Source of the DNA: Dactylonectria macrodidyma
Taxonomy: Eukaryota; Ascomycota; Sordariomycetes; Hypocreales; Nectriaceae
Reading direction: 5' to 3'
Assembly: GCA_020744425.1 (NCBI GenBank)
Contig: JAGMUV010000023.1
Location: 372,001-436,000, forward strand
DNA: 64,000 bases
Position 1 is the first letter of the stretch. The number at the start of each line of letters is the position of its first letter. The translations under genes were made by a program, and so were the position numbers. Shown here piece after piece: positions 21,631 to 33,614 of this stretch. Under the pieces are notes generated by a model. The model worked only from the letters and a program-made list of their open reading frames with translations, was not told the DNA's origin and ran no database searches.

Positions 21631-24600
21631 ATGGCTTCCCATTCAGATGCTGGCCCTTCGCGGGCCAGTGTTGGGGATGGAGACATAAGGAAACGAGTCA
21701 GTAAAAAGCTGCACAAGAGGCGGCGCGAAGAGCCCTCGGCAACAGTGTTTCCAGAGCGGCTACAGGACAGCGATGACTCGGCCGAGGAGGAAGATGCCCC
21801 AAGCCAAGGGCCGCCCATGTTCATGAATATGAATCAAAGTATTTTCGGCCTCATTGCTGCTGCCGGATCTCGGGTAGACTTTAACGACCGATTCGACGGC
21901 ATGAGCAGTGACGAGGAGGAGGGCCACGAGACCAATCAGCGGGATACCCGGACAGATGACCTAGCCAAAACATCGGTCCTCAAGGTGCCCAAGGACAAAA
22001 GTAGTCGCCGCAAGAAATTCTCGGATCACAAGCTCCTACGTTCTCTCCCTACCCTCCCGAAACTCCTCCCCAAGGCAAAGCGACTCTCGAGCCGCCTATC
22101 AGCACCCCGAGAAGAAGCCGAGGAGACCAGCGAGGCGAGCGCAAGTGCGAGTGGTGCATCAACACCTCCCACCTTCACACTAACCCGCCACGACAGTCGT
22201 CAGGCGCCTATGATGAGTCGCATGCTGGAGGCCAAGGCTGAGATGTCGAGCCGACCGAGCTTTGACATTGAGAGGCTTTCCTCTGATGTTAGCAGGAAAA
22301 GCCAAAGCGCTGACCTCCCACCACTGGCCAGGAAGTTGATGGAGATTTTCGAGTTTGATGAACCAGAGCAAGTTATCGAAGGTCAGTAACCTCCTTCTGT
22401 TCTCATCTTCACGCTCATGATTGCTCACTCTATACTCAGAATATCCTTGCTGGTTGTTGCAGAGTGTCCTTCTCCAAGGCTACATGTACATCACCGCCAA
22501 GCACATTTGCTTCTATGCCTACCTTCCCAAGAAAGCCGTGAGTCCTCCGTTCCTCCCTTACGTTACTCTACTTACTATAGTGCAGCACGATGTTGCCAAG
22601 TCTGGATATCTTACCAAGACTGGAAAGCGAAATCCCAAATACAACCGCTACTGGTTTCGACTAAAGGGTGATGTCTTGGCTTACTACCGAGACTCTACCG
22701 ATCTCTACTTCCCACACGGCCAAATCGATCTTCGTTATGGAATTTCAGCAAACATCACAGATAGCGAGAAGGAAGGCGTCCACTTTTCTGTCGTCACGCA
22801 TCACAGGACGTACAACTTCAAAGCCGACAGCGCTCCGAGTGCCAAGGAATGGGTTAAGAGCCTACAACGAGTCATCTTCCGGAGCCGCAACGATGGCGAC
22901 AGCGTCAAGATTTCACTACCTATCGAGAACATCATTGATATCGAGGACACACAGATGATGGCATTCGCGGATACCTGCAAGATTCGCGTCATCGACAACG
23001 ATGAAACATACGCTATTGATGAGGTATGTTTGCGGCTCACCCAACAACCTCTTTGGCCCGTTGCTCATTCTAACTTTTCCAGTACTTCTTTTCCTTCTTT
23101 AGCTCTGGAAAGGAGGCCATCAACGTCCTCAAAATCCTCATCGAAGATGCCTCTGCCGGAAGTCGTACCACGGATCAAGTTCTCGGCACTCAAAACGATG
23201 AACCTTCTTTGCAGCTACCATCAAGGCGCAAACCATCATCTTCAACCCGACACAGCATTCACATTGACAAAATTCGCACAGGAAGGCTGCCCGAACAAGT
23301 CAAGGCAACTCTTTCCCCCATGTCTCCACACTCACCCGGCCAGATGAGTCCCCGAGCTAGCTCCGATGTGCCTCATCGAACCAGCATGGACGCATTCAGA
23401 CAAATGGGCCGCAGAAGTCTCGACGTATCCAGTATCCTCAGAGAACAAAGCCCCAGAAGGAGCTTTAGCGGAGCTCGTCGCGGTCACCAGGATAGGAACC
23501 AAGCTCCAAAGCAAGAACAAGACTCGACGGACTCGTTCGTACAGTCGTCTATTGAGGATCCAAGCATCTCCAATCTCGCTGCCTCTTCTAATGAAGACCC
23601 TTCGGCTAGCCAGATCCTCAGGGGCAGCGAGGTCTTCCATAGCCCGACCATGCGCAGGTCAGCATCAGCCAGCGGGACGGTAGATTCGGTAGGCAAGAGA
23701 CAGACACCCCGGAATTCATCCTCGAATTTTGTTCCTCATGGTGTGTCACATGCTGCCACGACTGGGTCTCTACAAAACACCCAGCGTGACAGCATGGATG
23801 GTCAACGCCCAGGAACTCCCACCCTGCAGAGCATCACCAAAATGGGTTCTTATCCTTTACAACGGGCGAATGCATTTGCCGAGTACCTAACCAAGACAAG
23901 CGCACGCATGGGCTCACTGTTTGCATCAGAGTCGATGGGATATGTGGAAAAGGTGTCAGGCATGTGGAAGGGTGGCCACAGACACTATGATGAGCCTGCA
24001 GGTCTGCGAACTGATGATGATGATGTTGAAGAGGACTCCGAGGGCAAGGTTCAAATCTCCATGGACCGGTTCCGCGCTCACTTCGCTCTGCCTGAGACGG
24101 AGAAGCTGCAGGCGACGTACTTTGGCCACATCCTTCGTGTTTTGCCTCTATATGGAAAATTCTACATCAGCGACCGCTCTTTTTGCTTCCGAAGCTTGCT
24201 TCCGGGAACAAGAACGAAGCTCATCCTCCCTCTCAAAGACATCGAAACCGTTCATAAGGAGAAAGGTTTCCGGTTTGGCTACTCCGGTCTCGTGGTGGTC
24301 ATTCGAGGACACGAGGAGCTGTTCTTCGAATTCGGCCAAGCCGAGATTCGGGATGACTGCGCAATCACGCTCCTTCAGAGCCTGGAGACGACACGATTCC
24401 TTGAAAAGTCCGGGCTGCTTGACCAAGAGGAGCAGGAGGAGGAGGATTCCGCGATGGCCGAAAACGACGCCCTAAGGTCGGTTCGACAGGATGAATTCCC
24501 AGAACGTGAGCTGCGGCTCCCCCACAAGACGTCAGGGATCCCCAACGCGCCAACTATTCTTTTCGACGATCCCAAGTGCTCGGCTCTAGCCTTTAAGCCG

Positions 24601-26145
24601 CAGAATTCGATGAAGATTACATGCCTGACGATTGGCTCCAGAGGTGATGTCCAGCCCTATATTGCGCTCTGCAAGGGTCTCCTCGCCGAGGGCCACAAGC
24701 CTCGCATTGCCACCCATGGCGAGTTTCAGGAGTGGATTGAGTCTCATGGCATCGAGTTTCGACGTGTGGAGGGTGATCCTGCTGAGCTGATGCGCTTGTG
24801 TATCGAGCACGGGACATTCACTTGGGCTTTCCTCCGCGAAGCAAACTCAACTTTCCGAGGGTGGCTCGACGATCTGCTTGACTCTTCATTTAAGGCATGC
24901 GAGGGTTCGGAGCTGCTCATCGAGTCTCCGTCGGCAATGGCGGGCATTCACATTGCGGAGAAGCTAGGGATCCCTTACTTCCGAGCATTCACAATGCCGT
25001 GGACAAGGACCAGAGCGTACCCCCACGCGTTCATTATGCCACAGAGCAAAATGGGAGGCGCTTACAACTACATGACTTACGTCATGTTTGACAACATCTT
25101 CTGGAAGGCCACGGCGTATCAGGTCAACCGATGGAGAAACAATACCCTGGGTCTTCCAAGCACAAACCTGGAGAAGATGCAGCCGAACAAGGTTCCTTTC
25201 TTGTACAACTTCAGCCCTAGCGTGGTGGCGCCTCCTCTGGACTTTTCAGATTGGATCAGGGTAACAGGGTACTGGTTCCTGGACGAAGGCGGCATCTGGG
25301 AACCACCCAAGGAGCTTCAGGACTTTATCGACAAGGCGAGAGCGGATGGCAAGAAATTAGTCTATGTTGGATTTGGATCCATCATTGTCCCTGATCCCGC
25401 CAAGATGACCCAAGAAGTCATCGATGCCGTACAGAAAGCCGACGTCCGATGCATTCTCTCCAAGGGCTGGTCTGACCGAGTCTCTTCTAAGAGTGAGCCG
25501 GCTAAGCCACGAGCTGTAGAACCCAAGATGCCAGATACTATCCACGTCATCAAATCGGCACCGCACGACTGGCTCTTCCGGCAGATTGACGCAGCTGCTC
25601 ATCACGGCGGCTCCGGCACCACAGGAGCAAGTTTACGAGCGGGGATTCCCACAGTTATTCGACCATTCTTTGGAGACCAGTTCTTCTTTGCCAGCAGAGT
25701 TGAGGATCTGGGCGTCGGCGTCTGGGTGAAGAAGTGGGGAACTAACAGTTTCGGTCGAGCACTGTGGGAGGCGACTCGAAATGAACGAATGATTGTCAAG
25801 GCACGGGTCCTTGGCGAGCAGATTCGCAGCGTAAGTTTGACCTTTCAGTCCCACTTTTTAGAATGATGAAGCTAATGCCTGTTGTAGGAGAATGGAGTTG
25901 ACGCGGCGATTCAGTGTATCTACCGGGATATGGAGTACGCAAAGAGCTTAATTAAGCGAAGAGCCAAAAAGAACAGTCACAACGAAGCGGTTGACGACGA
26001 TGAAGCGGAAGAAAGTTGGACATTTGTGGGACGAGACGAACCAGACCCGGAGCATGTCACCAAGAAGCTGAGTGACGGGCTGGCGCCGCACAGTGAGAAG
26101 GCGGTGGAGAGCCAAGTGCTGGAGGCTGAGGCAGTGGCGACATGA
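21631..26145 (+). CDS. ATG26: sterol 3-beta-glucosyltransferase (UGT51/Atg26)
   Basis: Five exons, 21631-22381, 22440-22537, 22586-23023, 23083-25830 and 25888-26145, give 1430 aa, a normal length for the fungal enzyme. All four introns (48-59 nt) have good GT-AG borders and close the frame. Domain order: a disordered Ser/Glu-rich N-terminus; a first GRAM segment ([19 protein letters not shown], about 253-285); a PH domain ([19 protein letters not shown], about 292-390); a disordered Ser-rich linker; a second GRAM domain (about 758-825); then the GT-B glycosyltransferase from [20 protein letters not shown] (about 939). The nucleotide-sugar site is [19 protein letters not shown] and [10 protein letters not shown] (from about 1251). 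It transfers glucose from UDP-glucose to ergosterol at membranes. In some fungi the full-length form is needed for pexophagy. Confidence 0.97.
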
Positions 26146-26942
26146 TTTACAGAAGACAAGGCGAGGTTTGGAGGTTTGACGATTGCGCATGTGCCACAGC
26201 TATGCATCGTTTGGGTTATAATGCCAGGAGTTTGGATGTCGATTGGATGAATGGATCGAGGCGAGTCGTATAGGTTGGCTGATGTGATGAAGATGACGCA
26301 AATAGACGCCGATATGTTAGAGCCATGATAGAGAATGCATTTTCAAAGCCCAAGGCATCAAGGTGCTTTGGTTGTTGGTCTACGAGACCTAGACATTTAA
26401 TTTGTTCAACAATTCGTTCACGGGCAACACGGGCAACACAGAATAACACGGCAACGACCCTATATACTAATCGGTTTACGTGTGAGGTAGATTGAAAGCC
26501 AAACTATGCACATCTCATGCGCAAATCCCCTTCTCCATCGTATTTTTCCTGTCATGTCTTCCTCATAGCCACACCCCACCAAGAGAAATCGCTTCACCCG
26601 CCACCAAAATGGGCTTTCGTAATCCGTGCAAATTGACTGGCTCCCGAATCCTGTCCGTCGCTCTAGGGTAAGCTCAATCCACGGTTCTACCCCGGCCGCC
26701 TTGACGCCGCTGTCCCCACCTTATGTAATCCGGAAAGCCGTTCTGGCGATTGGCATCACCTCGAAGCCTCACCAAAACAATCACCTCACGACGACGACCG
26801 AGCCCTCGACGAACCGCCCACCGAACCGACGAAGGGTCCAGGGTAGACAGAAGATTCTTCCTCGCCGTGTCCGCGACGCAATTGAGCCGAGCACGAGCCT
26901 TTTCGAAACCGATTCCTAGTTCCGGAACACAGATTGCCCACC
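26146..26942. other. intergenic region, ATG26 3' flank and GRIM-19 promoter
   Basis: No gene. The left half is the downstream flank of ATG26. The right half, with a Pro/Arg-coding-looking but motif-free plus frame at 26626-26919, is the promoter and leader of the complex I subunit gene. Confidence 0.6.
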
Positions 26943-27608
26943 ATGGTCCAGGATATGCCCCCCCGGGGCGGGTATGAGCCCGTCCAGTACAAGGTGCGTT
27001 TGGGAAGAGATGTGGAGGGTTTTGATTGAGTTTGAGAGGGGCAATGGGGAGGAGAGGTTGGGCCGGAGAGATGCACCAGGATGTCTACCCTCATGCCCGA
27101 ACTTGCAATGAGAGTCGAAAGAATGGAAGAGGAAGAGGAAGAGCAGGAAACAGAAGAGAGGAAACGGCTGATCTTGATGAGAACCATTGGGTCAATTGGG
27201 CTTGAAATTGAATCCAGGCTAACTCATGTCATCTACAGCGCAACCTCCCCGCCAAGGGCTTCCGTCCTGGCATCATGCTGCTGGGCATGGGCGCCATCAT
27301 GGGCTACGGCTGGTACCGGCTGATCGGCGGCATGCGCGAGGCCAACGAGCTGGCCCGCGAGAAGATGTGGGCGCGCATCAGCCTGATCCCCCTGCTGCAG
27401 GCCGAGGAGGACCGCGACCAGGTCCGCCGCTACTGGGCCGACCAGCAGCGCGAGAAGGAGTTGCTGGGCGAGAACGCCAAGATTTACCATACCGACCGGT
27501 GAGTTTCTTCCTCCCTCTCTCTCTCTTTTCGTTGTGTTTTGCTGACGACTTGGCTGTAGATTCGTGAAGCCGACCTTTGCCGTCACTCCTCCGCCCACGA
27601 CCAACTAG
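26943..27608 (+). CDS. GRIM-19 (NDUFA13) subunit of mitochondrial complex I
   Basis: Three exons, 26943-26993, 27239-27498 and 27560-27608, give 119 aa. The first exon codes only 17 residues (MVQDMPPRGGYEPVQYK) and is followed by a 245-nt intron, long for this window. Splicing gives YKRNLPAKGFRPGIMLLG, the GRIM-19 signature. A single membrane helix (GIMLLGMGAIMGYGWYRLIGG) is followed by a charged helical tail (EANELAREKMWARISLIPLL, QAEEDRDQVRRYWADQQ) and the end FAVTPPPTTN. It is an accessory subunit of NADH:ubiquinone oxidoreductase in the inner membrane. Family, length and topology all agree, so the call is firm. Confidence 0.94.
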
Positions 27609-28677
27609 ACCAGACGGATAAAGGTTTGGAAAACGGGCATAAGGACGTGGGTTTCGAGGCGTGGACGCTAGGGAACAAGAGAACTAGGACTTTTCCAGGG
27701 TGTGTATGTGTATATATGTGTATTTGACACCTGGTGGCTTGCGCCACGAGCCTATCGAAACCGAAGCAGTGGAAGAATCAAAGAGAAAGGGCATTACAAT
27801 ACTTGTCTCCTACCTCCCTTCGCTAGGGTCGATTCTTTGGGGTGTGCATGCAAATTACGTGAAGCAGATCAAGTTCGGATGGGGAGATGTAGGAGTAGCG
27901 CCATCGCCAACCAAGTAGTAAATAACATGAGCATGTATTGGTATCAGCACCATCCTCCGTCCCGAAGACTACAACGTGATTGTCTTCCCCGAACACTTCA
28001 GCAACCCTTGACCCAATACGTTAATCCAGCACGCTGGCATCCCCGATGACGCACGGGGAGACGATGGGTCAATCCCGGGAACCTGGCGTGGACACGGAGA
28101 GGGTGACGACGGGGATGATCACTTTGGCATTGCAAACTATCGCGGTGTGCTGTAAACTACAAATATGTCAGAGCACGATGGTCACCATAGCGCTTGCGGC
28201 GCCATTGAGTCATGTGGGATTCCTTTGACTGATTTACTCTCTTATTTTTAGTCACATTTCCATAAGAGGTTGGCAATGACAATAAACCGTCCAGTTTCAG
28301 AAATTGCAAACGGTCTTCAATGGAGATTGCAGTTGATGTTAAACGGTGGTTCCGTCATCTATATTCAACGGTACCTTTCGACTCAACCACTTAAAGCGTT
28401 CAATATCGACCATCGACAACTCAACTCCATCTAGCATGAGCCTAGTCACAAGCCGACCCCCTCAAAGCAACCACGCCTTCATTTGCCGTCAAGAAATATG
28501 GTGCCAGGAAAAAAAACTTATTGCTCCGTTTACCATGTCCCATCTTTGCCGAAACGGGGGTATACTACATTGACATACACAAAACTCCCACTTTGTTTGG
28601 TTCCGTTTACACTCTCTCTCAAAACTCCGTTCTTCCTCACATGCATGGTCAATCTTCGCCTAGTTTACCCCCTCATA
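27609..28677. other. intergenic region between convergent genes
   Basis: No gene is supported between the 3' ends of the GRIM-19 and FCP1 genes. The short frames here have no motif. It probably holds the two 3' UTRs. Confidence 0.6.
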
Positions 28678-31008
28678 TCAATCACCAGCCGCCTCCAGCT
28701 CGGCCAGCAGCTCGCGCTCCAGATCGTCGTCGTCAAACTCCTCTACCTGGTCATTGTTGTTGTTCACTACTCGGCTTCTGTTGTCGCCTTCTGTGCCTTC
28801 GTCGCCGGTAGGACCAGGTGTGGGTAGACCCGCGCCTTCGTCGTCGCCATCTTCACCGTTCGGCGTCCGTACAGATCGCAGTGCTGATACGCCTCGGCTT
28901 CGTGCCACGCGTTGCTTTTTGGCTAAAACGCTCTCACCCGTAATGCTGGAGCCTCCATCGTCATCTGAGTCGTCAGAGTCGACACGATTTTTTCGCTTAG
29001 TACCTTGCTTGGGGAAACTATCTGCGCCGTCGCTCTCTGAGTCCGAGTTCGCAGCACTGTCGAACCCACTCTCAGAATCATCGTCGTCGTCGAGGCCGAG
29101 AATTTCCTGCAAGTCTTTGTCGGCCGTATCCCAGTCAAAGTCCTTGAGGTCCTTTGCCTCAGCCTCGTCTTCCTCGTCTTCCTCGGACGCCACCTCCGTA
29201 GTGTCGTCGCTTCTCTCACGGTCCGCTTCAAGGATATCCAAGAAGTAAGGTCGCTCGTCTAACCGCCGCCATTGGCTGAGGCAGTCAATGAGCCAATTCT
29301 GGTTCACGATCTTGATGCTCGAGATTTTGGCAGCTTGTTGGACCTTTTTCGTTCGAGGTCGCGAGGTAGCAACTACGAGATGCGTCACCCGTTTGGAGAC
29401 GCCGTCTAATACTTGCGCACCGAAGCTCTGTGCCTGAACGCCAATCTCCGACTCTTCGACCTTGACTCCTAGGGGTACGAGGCCAGACAAGACAATCACC
29501 AGGCCCGAAAGCACGTTAGACTTGAGCTCGCCTAGGATATCACCCGCGTCTGGGACCATGGACAAGTCCACACCATCGTCCACGGATGCCCTCCGTCGGG
29601 ATTTAGAATGGCCAGGTGGATGTGTGGGTTCCGACTGCCTCCGCTCAGCTCGCCTTCGGTCGTACGTCTCGTAGAAAGCCGTGTGAATGTCGGTGAGATG
29701 GTCTTGGAGAGTAATAAGCTCCTCGTCATCATCGACTAGTAGGTGGCGGTGGTGATGGGCGTGCGATATGTCTCCGTTCTGGGCATCTTGGTCATGCTCG
29801 TCCTCCTTGTCGAGCTCCTCCTGCATGTGTAATAGCGGTCGGTCGGTAAGCTGCTTCTCCAGGGTCTTTTCCTGCTCCTCCGTCTGGATCTTGAGGCTTG
29901 CCGCGTCATCTCCGCCGCTCATTCGCACCAACTCGTCCAGAGGCGATGCCTTTGACGGGCCAGCCACTGCTTTAGCAGCGATGGGGGTCGGCTTTGGCGG
30001 GGCGGGTAGAAGATCTTGTCGCTTGGGCAGGAAGCTGGAGTTGATATCGCCAATGCCCTTGAAGAAGTCGTACGGAACCACCTTGATCAGGTTCGGTCGG
30101 TTCAGAGGCCACACATCGGCACGGTCGTCGATGATGACAACCATGTCGGTGCTAACAGGGAACAGACGCTGGAGGCTCTTGGAGGTGATGCTGCCGTTCT
30201 CGTCACGGCTGATGACTCGGTTGCCAAATAACTTCTTGTCGGGATCCACCAGGCGGGCAATATTGAGGGCATAGGCACGCGTGCCCATGGTGTAAACGTG
30301 CAACTCGTACATGTTGGAGACCTCCTCAAGGAACTCGGCCAGGCCAGGGCGAAGCTTGATGTAGTAGGTGCAGCCGCTAGCCAGTCCTCTAGGACCATCG
30401 TCGTTGAGCTGAAAGCTCCTCACGTCCTTGACTGCCTCGTGGTTGGGATTTGAAGGATCGCTCTGCCACTCGCCGATGGTGGGCTCGATGCACGCGTGGA
30501 TGATGGTCTGGTCCAGATCGACGACCAGGCTCAGCTTCCGCTGGCGGAGGAGACGCTTCTGGGTGTCGTGCTCGGCTTTGGTGGCGACGCTCTCACTGAC
30601 CATCAGGCCCGTCTGGTCGTGGGTCATGTTGATCATGGCACGGTCGGTGTCGCGCTCCTCACTGGCCCAGTTGGTCTCGGTCATGTCGGCGCCGCAGAGA
30701 CTGCACAGGCCTTGGATCTGGACCTCGTGGCCGCAGGACTCCTCGACTAGCATGCAGGGACCGTCGGCACCAATGACCATTCCCTCCTTGATGCGCCATT
30801 CCTTGAGGATGCCCTCGGCAGGGCTGTCGAACTCGGTGTAGGTGGTCTCGTCGCTCCACGTGTCGTCGCTGACTTTGCGCCTCCAGGCGAACTTGTACTC
30901 GATGATGCTCTCCTGCTTCTTGATTGAGTCGCCGGGCGACTTGAGCAGCTTTGTAATGGTTATTGGGTAGTGCAGGCGCGAGCCTAAGGGCACGACCTTG
31001 TCGTACAT
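28678..31008 (-). CDS. FCP1: RNA polymerase II CTD phosphatase Fcp1
   Basis: Single exon, 776 aa from the ATG at 31008. The open frame runs 39 codons further upstream but loses family similarity there. The N-terminus (MYDKVVPLGSRLHYPITITK) is a biotinyl/lipoyl-like lobe. The FCP homology domain carries the phosphatase motif DLDQT at about 164-168 (DXDX[T/V]; the first Asp is the phospho-acceptor) and a second motif IIDDRADVW at about 292-300. A BRCT domain spans about 496-590 (NVLSGLVIVLSGLVPLG to WLIDCLSQWRR). The tail is acidic, with Asp/Glu/Ser runs and a final FDDDDLERELLAELEAAGD, as in the TFIIF-binding end of other Fcp1 proteins. It removes phosphate from the Pol II C-terminal repeat so that the enzyme can be recycled. 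Confidence 0.96.
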   Translation of the reverse strand: MYDKVVPLGSRLHYPITITKLLKSPGDSIKKQESIIEYKFAWRRKVSDDTWSDETTYTEFDSPAEGILKEWRIKEGMVIGADGPCMLVEESCGHEVQIQGLCSLCGADMTETNWASEERDTDRAMINMTHDQTGLMVSESVATKAEHDTQKRLLRQRKLSLVVDLDQTIIHACIEPTIGEWQSDPSNPNHEAVKDVRSFQLNDDGPRGLASGCTYYIKLRPGLAEFLEEVSNMYELHVYTMGTRAYALNIARLVDPDKKLFGNRVISRDENGSITSKSLQRLFPVSTDMVVIIDDRADVWPLNRPNLIKVVPYDFFKGIGDINSSFLPKRQDLLPAPPKPTPIAAKAVAGPSKASPLDELVRMSGGDDAASLKIQTEEQEKTLEKQLTDRPLLHMQEELDKEDEHDQDAQNGDISHAHHHRHLLVDDDEELITLQDHLTDIHTAFYETYDRRRAERRQSEPTHPPGHSKSRRRASVDDGVDLSMVPDAGDILGELKSNVLSGLVIVLSGLVPLGVKVEESEIGVQAQSFGAQVLDGVSKRVTHLVVATSRPRTKKVQQAAKISSIKIVNQNWLIDCLSQWRRLDERPYFLDILEADRERSDDTTEVASEEDEEDEAEAKDLKDFDWDTADKDLQEILGLDDDDDSESGFDSAANSDSESDGADSFPKQGTKRKNRVDSDDSDDDGGSSITGESVLAKKQRVARSRGVSALRSVRTPNGEDGDDEGAGLPTPGPTGDEGTEGDNRSRVVNNNNDQVEEFDDDDLERELLAELEAAGD

Positions 31009-33614
31009 ATTTGAGACGTTGTCGCAGCGCCTCGGTAAATGTGGTTGTATTTGGGATGGGTGTATTCTGCGAGAATACAAGTCAGCACGCGTACGCGATG
31101 ATGCTGTTCTAGGTTGAAATAGCAATTGAGCAGGCAGCAGCCATCAACAAGATCCGACAGGTCTTGAGTCACCATTCACATCCCATCACGCGTTGTATAA
31201 CAGCAACGAACTGGCAACATACCTAAAGAAGTGCCCTCTGTTTGATCCGTCTCAGCATCGGCACTCCAGCCAAGCCCATGGCCTCGCCAGCAGAGGGCGC
31301 GACGATGCGGGTTTGGCGAGAGCCGATGATCCTTTGTCGCGTCTGACAGCCAACGGCTCTTCTGTGTCTCTCTCTAGTGGCGCTGTCTCTCTTTGATGGA
31401 ACCAGGAAGGGTGGTTGTCGAAAAAGCTCAATGTCACGCCTCTCGCAACGCGCGGGAGAGTGACGCAGTTGGTTGGCACACAGACGGGGGAGCTTTCTCG
31501 CTTTGGCTCGCAAAGCAACGAACAAGCTCAGCTTGCTCAGCTTTAAGTGGCTGCTGCGTTTTTCGCGCCGCAAACGGATCCACGGAACCTTGCGCAAAGA
31601 GGCTGTGTTCCGATCACGTGAAACACTTGCGTGGAGCCGGATCCTCGGAGGAACGCTGGAAAGCTAATCCGCAAGAGTGTGGCGCTGCACGTGGCCCGTT
31701 CACACTTTGGGTGGAGTTGTGGGTGGTGTGGTATGTGGTCTGAGCGTCTTTTTCCTTTCTTTTCCCGCGCTCCGATTGATGATGATGGTTGGTTGTCGTG
31801 CTGTTCTGCGACCCGGAGCTGTCAACCGGGCGATTCGGGGCACGGAAGCGAGCAGCAAAAAAAGCAAGGGGGGGGGTTTTGAAAGCTTACCCTGGTTTGG
31901 GTGATGGGTGATGGGTGATGTGGGGAGGAAGAACAATGAACAAGAAGATAATCGATGATGGGAAGATCAGAGTCGATCGAATTGCGCCCAATGGAATGCG
32001 CAACCGCAAGAGGGGTTCGGTCTGTCGCACAAAAGGGCCGGGGTGGTTTCGGGGCGAGCAACCAGAAACTGCGACAACCCAAGACGGACTGGCAAACGTT
32101 TTGTGTCTGGGAATATATGTGAGCTTGCTGATCAATGACAAGAAGAGGCTTGGGGGATTGATTTCATGTGGAGCGAGCGAATAGCTTACTGGGAAACGAT
32201 GGGCCGGGGCAGTAACCTACGGTGAGTCGACGTGCTGGACGGCAGACGACTTATAAGGGGCAAATAGACGCGTATAAGAACAAAGGGCGAGTCTCTCGTC
32301 AGGCCACGTCCCGTGTCCCCGTTCAACAGGAACCGGCTGGGAGAGTACCAGTTACGAGCACAGGCAAAAGAAAACGGGGACAGCAACAAGGTATCAGGGG
32401 GCTTTCTCGGCTACAGTCAGCGCGCCGGTTGGGAGGGGTGCCAAGGTACGGATACCTACGAACAGAGTACTCCGGTAACAGCTCTTGACCCTCTGAATAT
32501 CGTGGTCCTATGATCTGCTTGCAACTGCCGCCTGCAACAAGAAAATAGGTGGGAGGACCCGCCCTTTTTGTACTTTTTGGGCTTAAGCATCCACAACTTT
32601 TGGCTTCGGTTGTGTCCCCCCTCCCCGCTAAACCTGCCCACTGCTGCTGCTGCGATGGAGTGTCCACTGACCGACTGCATAGTTCTGCCTCTAACCTCTC
32701 TGTCCCCCTTCTACAGCTCCTGCGTCACCTCGCTCGTCATGGATTTCGCAGCTTGCATGCGACACAACAGACACCTTTTGCTTCTCCCTAGATGGCGGCA
32801 AAGCCTCGGTCAAGGCACAATTGAGCCACGCCCAGAATTACCTCATTCCTTGCTCCCACCTACGCCTTGACCACTCCTCTCCGTTCTGCTTCTTTGTTCT
32901 CGACTCGGAAACCCTGGAATCAACAAACCCCGTCCGGTGACTTGCCTGCTGATCAAAGTGGGATGGTACACAGTAGAGACGCCTCGACAGCCGAGAGCTT
33001 ACTGCGGGGCAGATGGGCTGCTTGATGCAGTCACGGTATCTCGTGCAGTTGTGGGGTTCAGTGGCGTAAACACGCCATCCATTAGATCGTCTGCTACCCT
33101 ACACGCATAACATGACTTGACCTGTCGCATGTGAGAGCAAACAAGTATGAAGATATATGCAGTGCATCGATGAATTGATCTGTTTAAATCTGTAACCAAT
33201 CGAGACTAACAGTCTCCATGTTCTCCACCTCCACTAAACTGTGCATCCGACGATAATCTGAAGTATTATGCACGTGCATGACTTTCAGTACATAGGTAGG
33301 TATATCCGTAGTGATATTAACTACCTCTGCGTACAGAATGCTAACCCGCTGAGCTATAATGGCTGCTTCACAAAGAAAGTGGACCAAGAGTAAAAAACCA
33401 CGCATCTGACTTCAAAATAAAATATCGCACATATTGATTTGGTATCAATAGTCAAACAGCAAGTTCCTTCTCATCAATCCGTCTATATCTCGTCATCGCA
33501 TTGCCGCCATCACTCATGCCATCGTACCCGAGCCGATCCAAACTCCGCTGCTTTCCTCGATGAGCATATAATACACCATTATTTCTTCCAATAGAACGTC
33601 CTGTGGTCGTCATC
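31009..33614. other. 2.6-kb intergenic region upstream of FCP1
   Basis: No gene is supported. Next to FCP1 are ACGCGT at 31087-31092 and 31188-31193 and an ACGCG at 31093-31097. Further right are a poly-A/poly-G run near 31857-31876, a GTGATGG triple repeat near 31900-31920 and pyrimidine-rich tracts at about 32600-32900. A tRNA A-box-like fragment lies at 33345-33356 (minus). The CND1 3' end follows. Confidence 0.55.
31087..31193. promoter_or_regulatory. MCB-like cluster upstream of FCP1
   Basis: Two perfect MluI cell-cycle boxes (ACGCGT at 31087-31092 and 31188-31193) and an abutting ACGCG (31093-31097) lie 80-185 nt upstream of the FCP1 start. ACGCGT is the MBF consensus in yeasts. Function here is inference, and the hexamer also occurs by chance roughly once per 4 kb. 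Confidence 0.35.

Noticed and set aside
31009..31125. 39-codon extension of FCP1 upstream of 31008
   Set aside because: Contains the promoter-like ACGCGT motif and no conserved residues. Fcp1 proteins begin near MYDKVV-type sequence.
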